From contig NZ_SDKM01000024.1 in assembly GCF_004519545.1 (NCBI RefSeq), positions 457-64,456 on the forward strand: a stretch of DNA of 64,000 nt, in the 5' to 3' direction. The notes under the pieces were generated by a model. The model made no database searches and was not told the DNA's origin. It was given only the letters and a program-made list of their open reading frames with translations. Every line of letters starts with the position of its first letter. Position 1 is the stretch's first letter. Made by a program: the position numbers and the translations under genes. The stretch is from Nocardioides guangzhouensis (lineage in GTDB: Bacteria > Actinomycetota > Actinomycetes > Propionibacteriales > Nocardioidaceae). Below, piece by piece: positions 47,601 through 55,457 of this stretch.

Positions 47601-47679
47601 GATCCAGATGCCTCCGCGGACCACAGAAGTACTCGAGGGCAAGCGACAGCCGAGTCCGACTCGGCGGCAAACAGGTTGA
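44665..47679 (+). CDS. Membrane protein with two LysM domains and C-terminal BTAD
   Basis: This 1004-aa protein has several membrane helices in the first 130 residues. Two LysM domains follow ([20 protein letters not shown], then [20 protein letters not shown]), then a Pro/Glu linker and another helix ([20 protein letters not shown]). The large cytoplasmic part ends in a bacterial transcriptional activator (BTAD) repeat ([13 protein letters not shown]...[18 protein letters not shown]), preceded by a winged-helix-like stretch ([23 protein letters not shown]). Wall-binding LysM and a regulator-like end on one chain suggest it links the cell wall and the pilus, or senses assembly. It is the last gene of the operon. 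Confidence 0.85.
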   Translation: MNKTDSRLRGLLATITLVAFVVGVPVVLISIDALPDPSAFTWTRLTAQDDGTLALQVITAICWIAWAVFTCQLVASILSQARGIRTPRLPGLAVPQLAADRLVAAAALLFVAVPTVSAVLPQPRAHAAVAAPLPDEPQVAIALDAPPEPRADEHMQTVQPQTERYTVKRGDSLWKIAEERLGDGTRYVELVALNQAVLDGRPDFLLPGTVLKVPVADDSSDGSYVVQPGDTLSEIAEDQLGDADAYPSIFRASRDTVQPNGAHLSDPDLILPGWKLTIPGQSEPVEPQEPKHVQEPPRQDATPPTDGATPPAPEASDPEPEHAFADSAEDETTPTWLLPGLAGAGALLAGSLWLVLRQHRRTQLRYRRPGRIIAPPPAELLAVEKTVQVSGSVTAHPIEELDAALRGLAPAPRLLSVRISSSRIVLTLAQPAELPKPWIGEGAAWHVPVEAVPTPPPDALPPYPMLVSVGQSDDGALVLLNLEEMRALALTGASEPSVALARHLIAELVVNPWASPVHIEALGIGAELAAINRDFLHVHEPGDDVFLDALTDDLATASPTGEPDEFHAAIIAGGDRGPDLTHLAGALVGFPGRAGLALVSVGGEPSPPYVDVHVSAGGRMRIPSLDLDLATAGLTAAEAEACAALIDLTSEAQVVPVPRAADMETVTDCAGALVDELTDPRPEEQPAGASSLLPLEAHVYADRAATTVDDVASLAPNASPEAARAVHASDPDLDEDLARWDSPVPVAPKVTLLGPVTVRTLGDATATAHRRPYYVEFLAYLALHPNGVTAEKLAEDLCIRPQKARSDLSIIRKWLGQSRAGKPFLPRAQQTHQDGVPATYALDGVLCDLDLFRRLRARGQSRGAEGIADLIAALHLVSGEPFTDLRKDGWGWLLEGDRLDHIMTAAIVDVGHIVTTHALALGDLGLADFASSVTLAASPYDEIANLDRVAVDRAMGDEGAANVRLRNGVSNRSDDDYGPIQMPPRTTEVLEGKRQPSPTRRQTG

Positions 47680-47712
47680 TGCGCCGCGCCGGCGCACCCG
47701 TGCGCGGCGCGT
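47679..47712. terminator. Hairpin between convergent operons
   Basis: ATGCGCCGCGC and GCGCGGCGCGT form an 11-bp stem with one G-T pair right at the stop codon of the LysM-BTAD gene. No T tract. It probably ends the Tad operon. The remaining 100 bases to 47813 show nothing else. Confidence 0.5.
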
Positions 47713-47813
47713 CGGGCGAAGATCGCGACCGGGAACCTCGCGATAGGTGGACGCAGGCACCACTGGACACCAGGCCTGCTCCTGAAGCGGTCCGTCCTCC
47801 GGGTCGTTGCGGC

Positions 47814-48803
47814 TCAGCTGGTCCGCGCCCAATCGATCGTGCCACGACCGGACTCGCGCAGGAACGCGTTGGCCTGGCTGAACGGCTTGCTGCCGAAGAA
47901 CCCCTTGTAAGCAGACCGCGATGCCGGGTGGACCTGTTCGATGACGCGGTGCTTTTCGGTGTCGACGAGCTTGACCTTCTTGCGGGCGTGAGCGCCCCAC
48001 AAGATGAACACGACCGGTTGGTCCTTCGCTGAGATCGCCGAGATGACCGCGTCAGTGAAGGTGTGCCACCCCTGGCCCTTCCGGCGCCATCCTCGGTGTG
48101 CCGCGTGGTCCGTGTCGCTACCGGCGCGCAACGTCAGCGCCGTGTTCAGAAGAAGGACGCCTTGGCGTGCCCAACCTTCCAAGCTGTTGCTCGTCGGTAC
48201 TGGAACCCCCACGTCGTCGGCCAGTTCAGTGAAGATGTTCTTCAGGCTGTCCGGGGTCTTCGCCACGGGATTCGAGACCGAGAATGCGAGACCGTCGGCA
48301 TCGCCAGGCGTCGGGTAGGGATCCTGACCGAGGATGACGACACGCACCTCGTCGTAGGGTGTCAGCTCGAAAGCCCGGAACGTCTGCTCCGCGGGCGGGA
48401 AGACCTCATGCGCCCGCCGCTCCGACGCGACGAAGTCGATGAGCTCGGACCAGTAGGGAGCTTCCAGCGTCGCCGCCAGGTGAGCGCGCCAATCACCCGG
48501 CAGCCCGAGAGGTGCGTCGGGGGGCAGGTCACGCTGCGTTGCCTTCGGGTGCCGCCGGATCGCTTCGAGAACATCGTAGAAGTCCTCAGCGATCGGGCCG
48601 TGGCCAACGTGGTGGTGTTCACGCTGCCGGTAGAACGCCCACGCCCGGAGGAAGTCGACTCCGCACCACTCGGGGATCCGCTTGGTCGCCGCGTGTTCGG
48701 CCATGGCTGGACGGAGCACCTCGAGGAGGGCTTCGGGCGAGTGTGCGAAGCGCGCGTAGCCGTCGTAGCTGAGTGCCCACCGCAGTTCCGCTTCTGTCAC
48801 CAC
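47814..48803 (-). CDS. Uracil-DNA-glycosylase-like protein with N-terminal extension
   Basis: A 329-aa protein. Residues from about 100 to the end match family 1 uracil-DNA glycosylase: water-activating Asp in ILGQDPYPTPGDADGLAFSV, GWARQGVLLLNTALT, FILWGAHA, and the DNA-insertion loop. That loop reads HPASRSAYKGFFGS instead of the usual HPSPLS, so the intercalating Leu is replaced by Arg. The first 100 residues (SYDGYARFAHSPEALLEVL to FYRQREHHHVGHGPIAEDFY) are an extra unrecognised domain. It ends a minus-strand cargo operon. Either a repair enzyme for incoming single-stranded DNA or a defence glycosylase acting on modified phage DNA. GTG start, with a second GTG next. Confidence 0.85.
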   Translation of the reverse strand: MVTEAELRWALSYDGYARFAHSPEALLEVLRPAMAEHAATKRIPEWCGVDFLRAWAFYRQREHHHVGHGPIAEDFYDVLEAIRRHPKATQRDLPPDAPLGLPGDWRAHLAATLEAPYWSELIDFVASERRAHEVFPPAEQTFRAFELTPYDEVRVVILGQDPYPTPGDADGLAFSVSNPVAKTPDSLKNIFTELADDVGVPVPTSNSLEGWARQGVLLLNTALTLRAGSDTDHAAHRGWRRKGQGWHTFTDAVISAISAKDQPVVFILWGAHARKKVKLVDTEKHRVIEQVHPASRSAYKGFFGSKPFSQANAFLRESGRGTIDWARTS

Positions 48804-48905
48804 AGGTCTGATCTTTCCAGCATGGGCCGACTCAAATGGCGCCTGAAGTGGGTTCCCATCGTGGGTTGCCGGATTCGGTGGCAGTGGGATCGAGTCGTCG
48901 GTCCA

Positions 48906-49709
48906 CTATTCAAGGTTTCCTCGCACGCGGTGCTCCCCCGCCCGCGCCGCGATCTCGGCGAGCACCTTCGGCGGTGTTGGACGAGGGGGCAACTCGCCCT
49001 GCGCCGGCGGCGTGAGGTAGGGCGACAGCATGCGAACCAGGGAGTCCAGCGTGGGGCCTCCCCAGTACTCGGGCTCGTCCCAGATGTCCGCGAAGCTGAC
49101 CGGGTCGTCGCCGTATTCGTACTTGCCTGGATCGACGTCAGGGTTGCGAGGTGACCAGACGTGAAGGTTGCAGTCGTCAATCCCGACGATGTGCCGATCG
49201 TTCCATCGCAGGTACACATCAGGCTCGCTGAGGTCGCCCATCCAGTCGAGGTCAATCGGTTCCCAGCGATATCCGAGCGCCGAGACGAACTCGTCAGTGC
49301 TGACACAGCAGAGGTCGGCAAGCTCAGGAACAATCGTGCGCTCTCCCGCGTCCCGCCACTCTTCCTCCGTCGGGATGGACATCAAGCACTTCGCGATCGT
49401 GGTGCGGTCGTCACATTCGACCATGTAGGCGTCGAACTGATCCTTCGTGAACGGAAACGCGAGGTGCCACATGGTCACGCGACCGCCAAGGGTCGCGAAC
49501 GCGATCGACTCGTCGTCGTGTTCGACAGTGGCGTCACCCGGATCCTCTGCGAGCGCTCCATGGATCCAGTCATCGATGTCGTCAACGTCGCGTTCGAGCA
49601 GGGTGACGAGCTGCTCAATACTGCTGACCTCGGTGTCATCGGGCCAGTCGACATAGGTGCGTTCGACGGGCACTTCGTCGTGCGGCAGGTCTCCGTGGTC
49701 CGCGTGCAT
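48906..49709 (-). CDS. Unknown acidic cytoplasmic protein
   Basis: About 267 aa, strongly acidic (DDTEVSSIEQLVTLLERDVDDID) with many Trp residues in the second half (DLDWMGDLSEPDVYLRWNDR, then NLHVWSPRNPDVDPGKYEYGDD). No domain recognised. The acidity recalls immunity or DNA-mimic proteins, a guess only. ATG 49709, with AAGGAG nine bases upstream, is preferred to ATG 49730, which has no ribosome site. It follows the DUF262 gene closely and lies about 100 bp before the glycosylase gene. Confidence 0.65.
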   Translation of the reverse strand: MHADHGDLPHDEVPVERTYVDWPDDTEVSSIEQLVTLLERDVDDIDDWIHGALAEDPGDATVEHDDESIAFATLGGRVTMWHLAFPFTKDQFDAYMVECDDRTTIAKCLMSIPTEEEWRDAGERTIVPELADLCCVSTDEFVSALGYRWEPIDLDWMGDLSEPDVYLRWNDRHIVGIDDCNLHVWSPRNPDVDPGKYEYGDDPVSFADIWDEPEYWGGPTLDSLVRMLSPYLTPPAQGELPPRPTPPKVLAEIAARAGEHRVRGNLE

Positions 49710-49736
49710 CAGGCTGTGCTCCTTCGGCATCCGGAG

Positions 49737-52097
49737 CTAGAGGTTCGCTTGGTACAGATGATGGACGAGCTGGATGCAGCGCTGAACTCGGTCCTCGCGA
49801 TCCACAAGTGCACCGTTGACCGGAGCCTGCTCGATGTGTACACGTTCGCCATCTGCGCCCGGGAACGTCGCGAGGGCAGCGCTCGCTCGCATGGCGATGT
49901 CCTCGTTGTCATCAGGGACCACGATCTCAAAGCTGTCGTTAAGGCATCGGATCTCGACTGAGGACTGAGCTATGGCCATGCCCGGGTCGTCGCGGTGCCA
50001 CCACTTCGGCTCACGAGCCACAGCCCCAAGGTTTCCCTCCACCCAAGCCGCTCTCAAGAGCGCGTCGCTGAAGTACGCGTTGTAACTCCCTCCGTGCAGC
50101 ATTCGGAGTCGGCCATAGCTGAACCCACCACGACTTTCGTCATAGCCGTTGTTGTGGAAGTACCCCTCGCCCACTGCGCTCCGGGCGCCGGCGTAGCGGA
50201 CGAAGTAGTAGCGCCAGTCGAAGTGTCTACGAGACTCGCGATCGGCGAGCCATTCTCGACGGATCGCTACGAGCCCATCATCTGCACTCCCGCCGGTGGC
50301 CTCCATCCGCTGGTGGACGTCGTCGAGCAATTCCATGAGCGGAATCCGTGTGCGCGCGACCGACGCACGACTGCCAGTTGTGAAGAGGTCGCGCCAAGAG
50401 TCGTCCTTGGTTGAGCTTCCGAGCTGCCGGCGAGTCCCATTCCAGCCGACCTCGCGCGAGTAGTCCGCCTTCGTGAGGAGCGCGGCGCCGAGCGAATCTC
50501 GAACGGATGGGTGTGCCACGAGCTCAAATACGTTCGCCCGGGTCGGCAGGGTTTCGGGATCGAGCTCGAAGGCGAAGAGCCGTCCACGGATGACGGATAG
50601 ATCCTCAAGCTTGTGTAAGGCCGGCACCACTTCAGGGTGCGCATCCGCGACCTTCCACTTCTCCACCTCGTCCGCAGTCCACTCGGCGTTGAAGCCCTGG
50701 GCGTTCTCGAGCGTCCCCTGAAGCATCAAGCGCTCGACGGTGCCGACGTACTCGGACATCCGCTTACGGTCGATGAAGGCCGACTCGGCCAAGTTGCGAA
50801 GAGTTCGGAGCCTCTGGTCGCGGGCCGGTGGTTCCAAGCCGTCGCTCTGGCGCGACAGAAGCACGGCGAACAGCATCAAAGTCTCCGCGAGCGAGAATTC
50901 CTGGCCGTAGGAACTGATGCAGCTGCCGAAGAGGTCGGGCGAGGCTGAAACCAAGAGTGGCAGCGGGCCGTCACCGGAGCCGCCTGCGGTGAACAAGCTT
51001 GAGAACTCCGCGGCCGGGTCCACCCCGCTCCATGTGTCGAACGCATGGAAGAAGAAGTCACGGTTCCGGTCGGCGTTCGCGTTGTTCTCGTCCGCGAACG
51101 CCAGTCGGGCGCGTTCCTCGATCGGCCACTCCCGAGAGGCTGCCTTGTCCCGCCATCGGCGGTCGGGCTGGCCATCTCGCCACTCGCAAATGTCGATGAT
51201 GAAGGTGAGGTACCGCATGAACTCGTCGTCAACGACGTAGTCACTATCGTCTGCCTTCTCGTACTCCCACAGGACGTCGGCCCAGTCGCCATCGATGCTC
51301 ATGGCGAGGTGCTCGTAGCGGTCGTGGGTGTGCCCGATGACGGGGCAGTCGCTCCCGCTGAGGACGGGCTTGAGCATGCCCTCCAGGTCAGCCTTGAACA
51401 CCTCAAAGGGGGTCAGCGGCTTTCCGCGGGAGTTCATCTTGATGTACAGATCTTCGCCGTACTCCATGTCGGCGACGGGCAGGAAGAGGAACCAAACGGC
51501 TCGGTCGGATCGCTTCTCAAGGCGTGCCCAAACGTCGGAAAAGTCCGGGGCGTCGGCCACGAAGCGTTCGTGGAGGGCGTCGAGCATGACGAGCATGGAC
51601 GAGATCGTCGGGTCCTGCCGCCAGGGGTACAGGTACCACGGTTGGTCAGTGACCCATGCCCGCGGCGACGCCGGTCCACCCGGGTATGGGTTTTCTGCGA
51701 GCGACTCGCAGAAGTCCCGCGCGGTTGGGCGCGTGGCGTAGGAGAACCGCAGCCACGCCGCCGCCGGATCGAGGGCATTTGCCCTCGATGCCACGTACCA
51801 GTGCAGAAGGAACAAGGTCGTGAGTCGCTGTTGCCCGTCGAGCGGGCGGAGAACTCCGGCCTTGACATCGCCGTAAACGAAGTCCAGCGCCATCTCGGCA
51901 TCGCTCACGCATGCGCGAACAATCGCGTCGAGGAAGCGCTCGCGGATTCCGCTCGCCTCGTCGTCGGGGCGCCCTTGGGCAAAGTCTCGCTGAATGATGG
52001 GGATCTCGATCGACGTGATCGCCGGTCGGCCCTCCCCCGGGGGCTCGAAGAGCTCGATGAATGTCGACGGGTAGCCCTTGAGGTGCTGTTCAATCAT
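49737..52097 (-). CDS. DUF262 protein without HNH domain
   Basis: A 786-aa protein with the DUF262 (ParB/GmrS-like) core at the N-terminus: IPIIQRDFAQG (about residues 33-43) and DGQQRLTTLF (87-96), the nucleotide-binding motifs of the family. FVYGDVKAGVLRPL lies between. The remaining 650 residues hold an aromatic-rich end (HFDWRYYFVRYAGARSAVGEGYF), and no DUF1524 motif was found. Its ATG overlaps the stop of the second DUF262 gene (ATGA), so the two probably form a complex. DUF262 proteins bind NTPs and control the nuclease part of type IV restriction enzymes such as GmrSD. Confidence 0.82.
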   Translation of the reverse strand: MIEQHLKGYPSTFIELFEPPGEGRPAITSIEIPIIQRDFAQGRPDDEASGIRERFLDAIVRACVSDAEMALDFVYGDVKAGVLRPLDGQQRLTTLFLLHWYVASRANALDPAAAWLRFSYATRPTARDFCESLAENPYPGGPASPRAWVTDQPWYLYPWRQDPTISSMLVMLDALHERFVADAPDFSDVWARLEKRSDRAVWFLFLPVADMEYGEDLYIKMNSRGKPLTPFEVFKADLEGMLKPVLSGSDCPVIGHTHDRYEHLAMSIDGDWADVLWEYEKADDSDYVVDDEFMRYLTFIIDICEWRDGQPDRRWRDKAASREWPIEERARLAFADENNANADRNRDFFFHAFDTWSGVDPAAEFSSLFTAGGSGDGPLPLLVSASPDLFGSCISSYGQEFSLAETLMLFAVLLSRQSDGLEPPARDQRLRTLRNLAESAFIDRKRMSEYVGTVERLMLQGTLENAQGFNAEWTADEVEKWKVADAHPEVVPALHKLEDLSVIRGRLFAFELDPETLPTRANVFELVAHPSVRDSLGAALLTKADYSREVGWNGTRRQLGSSTKDDSWRDLFTTGSRASVARTRIPLMELLDDVHQRMEATGGSADDGLVAIRREWLADRESRRHFDWRYYFVRYAGARSAVGEGYFHNNGYDESRGGFSYGRLRMLHGGSYNAYFSDALLRAAWVEGNLGAVAREPKWWHRDDPGMAIAQSSVEIRCLNDSFEIVVPDDNEDIAMRASAALATFPGADGERVHIEQAPVNGALVDREDRVQRCIQLVHHLYQANL

Positions 52098-53884
52098 GCG
52101 ACGTCCTGGCCCTCGGCATCCACCTCTACGGCTAGAAACGTCCCGATCGCGGCGAGCAGCTTCTCGTAGTACTGCTCCTGATCTTGGGGGCCCCAGATCG
52201 AGAGCTGCTGGTCGGCCGCTGCGGTGTAGTACTTGAGGAAGACGTTTCGGGTGCAGGGCAGGATGTAGGCGCCTGCCTCGTCGAGCTCGACGACGCGCTC
52301 GCGCTTGAGAGCAAACACCGCGTTGTTCAGCTTGCTGTTGAAGTCGCGCTGGAGCAGTGCCAGGTTGCTGAGGCCATGCAGGTTCTCCTGGGTAGAGCTA
52401 CCTCCGGGAGAGCCAAAGAGCGCGAAGGCCTTATCCAAGATCTCCTGGAACCCGATGTCGTCGGTCCTGCCAGGAGCCAGTGCCAAGTGCGCGTCGATCA
52501 GCCCAGCCACTTGCTCGGCGGCCGGCGCAAGCTCCGCGCTCCACTCCGTGGAGCGGATCTTCTTGACGTGCGCCTCAAGCCAGTCTCGCCGCTGGTTCTC
52601 CTTCTTGAGCCCCTCAGCGTTCTGGGCATGGATGTGCTCGAGCGACCACCCGTCACGTGCATACGCGTGGAACGAGAAGCGGGCACCGCGGTCGCTACTT
52701 GCCAGGACCGTCTCAACGTTCATGAGGAGCAGAACGTCAGTGCACTTCGCATCGTTCTTGCCGTACTGGAGCAACGACACCTCATCGCGCGAAAGCTTGA
52801 GCCTCTGACGAGTGCGGTCGACCAGAGCCGCGCGGAACGCAGAGTGAGTCTGCGATCGCGAAGCCTCGATCAGGTCAGGGACAGAGTCCCCGATCGCGAC
52901 CAGATACCCGATCCGGTGGTAGAGCTCGCGGTCATGGAACCAACCGGTGAGCAGGCCGTGCCTGGCGACGACATCGCGCCAGAATGCCGCCGCTCCCCGC
53001 TTCTCGATGTCGTCCCGAACCTTCTCAAAGGTCCAGTACCGAGGGCGGACGCGAAGGCCAGCCGGAGGAGTCATACTCTCGAAGAGGAAGTCAATGTGGG
53101 TCGGCCGTCGCGTCGTAGAACCGGTGAGGAACGCCCAGAACTGGTCGTCCCGAAGGTCGCGTTCGAACGCGTCCCACTGCGCGGCGATCTCCTCTTGCCG
53201 GCCAGGTTGCCCCACAGCTGCGCCGCTGTTCGACAACACGAGCGCCTTGATCAGCTCCGAATCCGTGAGCGGGATGCGGTCACGGTTTAGCCGGGTGAAG
53301 AGGTCGTTGGGATTCGTGTCACTCGGCGCCTCGTACCAAATGACGTATACCCACTCCGACAGCGCGTTGTAGATGTCGTTGGCGGCCTTCTTCGGATTCG
53401 TCTGCTCACGGAACCATTCCGTGATCTCGTCGTAGGCGACGGCAATGTGGTGGAAGTCGATGTTGGACTTCCGCACTTCGTCGTCCAGGGTCTCCAGGTG
53501 CTCGAGGAAGTGCCGACTGTCATTGCCCTCCTGATTGCGCGTCTCGTACGAGAGCGTGTACTCGACCTTGGCGTCGGGGTCCCTCGTGCCGATGTACTTG
53601 GCGATCAGGTACAGGGTCGTGAGGCGCTGCTGGCCGTCGACGAGTTCCCAGAGTCCCTCCCCGCGAGACAGCACCACGACGGGCTGGAGGTAGTAGTCGC
53701 TTGGCGTCTTGCCTTGCTTGCGCGCATCGTCAGCGTTTGCCTTGATGTCATCAAGTAGCTGCCGGACTTCGTGGCGGCCCCATCGGTATCCGCGCTGGTA
53801 GGCCGCGACTAGGAAGTCGCCCGAGATGAAGGGCTCACCGTCGTTGCCTGGGATGACCAGTCTCGGCTCGAGAGTTGCCTCCAC
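52094..53884 (-). CDS. DUF262-DUF1524 (GmrSD-type) nuclease
   Basis: A 596-aa protein with DUF262 motifs AAYQRGYRWG (28-37) and VDGQQRLTTLYLI (82-94). A C-terminal DUF1524 HNH-like nuclease follows: SLEHIHAQN, SNLALLQRDFNSKLNNAVFALKR. This is the whole GmrSD layout in one chain, as in enzymes that cut modified DNA and in SspE. GTG 53884 is chosen because AGGAG sits at ideal distance; an in-frame GTG at 53920 has none. It is coupled to the HNH-less DUF262 gene by ATGA. Confidence 0.88.
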   Translation of the reverse strand: MEATLEPRLVIPGNDGEPFISGDFLVAAYQRGYRWGRHEVRQLLDDIKANADDARKQGKTPSDYYLQPVVVLSRGEGLWELVDGQQRLTTLYLIAKYIGTRDPDAKVEYTLSYETRNQEGNDSRHFLEHLETLDDEVRKSNIDFHHIAVAYDEITEWFREQTNPKKAANDIYNALSEWVYVIWYEAPSDTNPNDLFTRLNRDRIPLTDSELIKALVLSNSGAAVGQPGRQEEIAAQWDAFERDLRDDQFWAFLTGSTTRRPTHIDFLFESMTPPAGLRVRPRYWTFEKVRDDIEKRGAAAFWRDVVARHGLLTGWFHDRELYHRIGYLVAIGDSVPDLIEASRSQTHSAFRAALVDRTRQRLKLSRDEVSLLQYGKNDAKCTDVLLLMNVETVLASSDRGARFSFHAYARDGWSLEHIHAQNAEGLKKENQRRDWLEAHVKKIRSTEWSAELAPAAEQVAGLIDAHLALAPGRTDDIGFQEILDKAFALFGSPGGSSTQENLHGLSNLALLQRDFNSKLNNAVFALKRERVVELDEAGAYILPCTRNVFLKYYTAAADQQLSIWGPQDQEQYYEKLLAAIGTFLAVEVDAEGQDVA

Positions 53885-53931
53885 GCGTTCTCCTGCTCGT
53901 CGTTGTTCTACCGTCGTCACGGTATCGGCGA

Positions 53932-54444
53932 TCAGCCGAGTCCGTGGTCGAAGACTCCGCTGATCATGTGCCTCATGGTCCGCGAGCATCCCTCGGGCAG
54001 ACTGCCGTGCAGCCAGGTCCACATCAGGTCTGCTGCGGCGTAGGGCTGCCAGAGCTCGAAGCCGAATGCCGGACGGCGCCCGCTCGGCTTCGGGTAGTCG
54101 CCCGGGCCGCCGCGGTAGACGCGCTTGGCGAAGTCGTCAGGGGTTCCGTCGTGAGCGTCAACGACCAAGCCTGTGGGGTATCGCATCGTCTGACACCACC
54201 GCCGTACGTCTCCATCGGACCACTCGACGACCGCCCACTCACCTGGTTCCGGCAGGCTCGACACGAGCACTGACAAGTGCTCCACGTTGCGCACCGCGGT
54301 GCCGCTGCGGCGATATCCGTGAGGGCACGAGAAGATGGGCTGGTCTGGGCTGACAGCGGTCAGGTCCTCGAGCCAGGACTCGGCTTCAACGCCGAGCGAC
54401 ACGACAGGAGCGGTCCAGAGCTCCGTCGCCACATCCGCCGTCAT
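53932..54444 (-). CDS. Unknown 170-aa protein of the cargo operon
   Basis: Not recognised. A compact protein with Trp-rich stretches (WSDGDVRRWCQTM, then FGFELWQPYAAADLMWTWLHGS) and PHGYRRSGTAVRNVEHLSVLVSS. ATG 54444 overlaps the stop of the methyltransferase gene (ATGA), so it belongs to that operon and may be a partner of the methyltransferase. About 47 bp separate it from the DUF262-DUF1524 gene. Confidence 0.65.
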   Translation of the reverse strand: MTADVATELWTAPVVSLGVEAESWLEDLTAVSPDQPIFSCPHGYRRSGTAVRNVEHLSVLVSSLPEPGEWAVVEWSDGDVRRWCQTMRYPTGLVVDAHDGTPDDFAKRVYRGGPGDYPKPSGRRPAFGFELWQPYAAADLMWTWLHGSLPEGCSRTMRHMISGVFDHGLG

Positions 54445-55271
54445 GACGCATCCCGGAGGGACGAGATCCGCCGCACAGACTCCGCGGAGACGTCGCGGAC
54501 GGACCAGTCGTTGCCGGCGACGTCGATGACAGCCAGTTGAGCGACCTGCTCCACCTGTCGGCGCTCGGCGGGACCCATTTCAACGGATGTATCCACAATG
54601 ACCCAGTCGAACTGGCCGGGCGTGAACTTGCCCGCGCGGAGTGCATCCCGGATGTCGACGGGATACACGGCGGCCGCCTTGGGGTGCTTGCGGAGCAGCA
54701 GGTTCAGCATGGCCTGGCTGGAATCGACTCCGGCGTAGCGCTCAGGCGCAACGATCGTGAGATCCAGCACGCGCCCGGTCCCGCAACCGATGTCGAGCAC
54801 GTGCGGTGGGTACGTGCCCCGAACGCCAGCAAGAAGGTGCTTCACTCGATCACGCTCGCCATCAGTGATCGGGTGCCTGGCATCCCACCACGTGGCGATT
54901 TCATCGAAGGGGGTCTCGATGCCACTGATCGTCGCCGGGGCATTCTGGATCCCGTAGAACAGCTCGGTCGTCGCCCTGTTCACCAGCGTTGTGTCCGTGA
55001 AGTGCCTGTCCTCGGTCCACCACCGGTACCGGCCGTCAGGGCTAACCAGGTAGATCTTCGTCAGCGAGTAGTACTTGCCCGGTTGACCAAACGTGTGGAT
55101 GACGCGAGCGGCGCGGACCATGTCATCGTGCGTTACGCCGGGCGTGCGGTTCTCGACCACGTAGTGGTGCGGAGCCGTCTCGGCGTAGGTCTTGGCGAAG
55201 GTCCACTCAAGCTCAGCGGCTCGCGTGAGCCACCACTCGAGGTCGGCCTGGGTAATGCGGTCCTGCGTCAT
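54441..55271 (-). CDS. SAM-dependent class I methyltransferase
   Basis: A 276-aa methyltransferase with motif I VLDIGCGTGRVLDL, an acidic motif II (YAGVDSSQAML) and FDWVIVDTSVEM. The 130-residue N-terminal part (LEWTFAKTYAETAPHHYVVENR, then RYRWWTEDRHFTDTTLV) is a separate domain. The DPPY or PC motifs of DNA base methyltransferases are missing, so it is more likely a small-molecule, nucleotide or RNA enzyme than a DNA modification enzyme. It is the first gene of the operon that runs through DUF262 to the glycosylase. The ribosome site before ATG 55271 is weak. Confidence 0.8.
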   Translation of the reverse strand: MTQDRITQADLEWWLTRAAELEWTFAKTYAETAPHHYVVENRTPGVTHDDMVRAARVIHTFGQPGKYYSLTKIYLVSPDGRYRWWTEDRHFTDTTLVNRATTELFYGIQNAPATISGIETPFDEIATWWDARHPITDGERDRVKHLLAGVRGTYPPHVLDIGCGTGRVLDLTIVAPERYAGVDSSQAMLNLLLRKHPKAAAVYPVDIRDALRAGKFTPGQFDWVIVDTSVEMGPAERRQVEQVAQLAVIDVAGNDWSVRDVSAESVRRISSLRDAS

Positions 55272-55360
55272 CGGGGCTGTCCTGGGGTTCGTTTGTCCGA
55301 TGGCCAGATCATCGTCGCGACCACCGACAGAACCGAGCGCGCTCGAAGCAGAACGGCTTA

Positions 55361-55437
55361 GGGATACCTCCTGACCTGCGCAAACGCAGGTATCCCCCTC
55401 TCCGATCCGGCTAGGTATCCCGAAATCGTGGATACCT
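55361..55437. repeat. Four AGGTATCC sites upstream of the Prim-Pol gene
   Basis: The 8-mer occurs at 55362-55369 (as GGATACCT), 55388-55395, 55413-55420 and 55430-55437 (as GGATACCT). Starts are 26, 25 and 17 bp apart, forming two inverted pairs. Between the first two, CCTGCG-CAAA-CGCAGG (55375-55390) forms a hairpin. The cluster lies in the divergent gap between the methyltransferase and the primase, so it is a repressor operator or a set of replication iterons. Confidence 0.75.
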
Positions 55438-55457
55438 GACGACGCATCGTCGGGGGC

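Noticed and set aside
54441..55271. The methyltransferase as a DNA modification enzyme protecting host DNA from the DUF262 nuclease
   Set aside because: The DPPY/NPPY and PC motifs of DNA base methyltransferases are missing. The fold motif is of the general small-molecule type.
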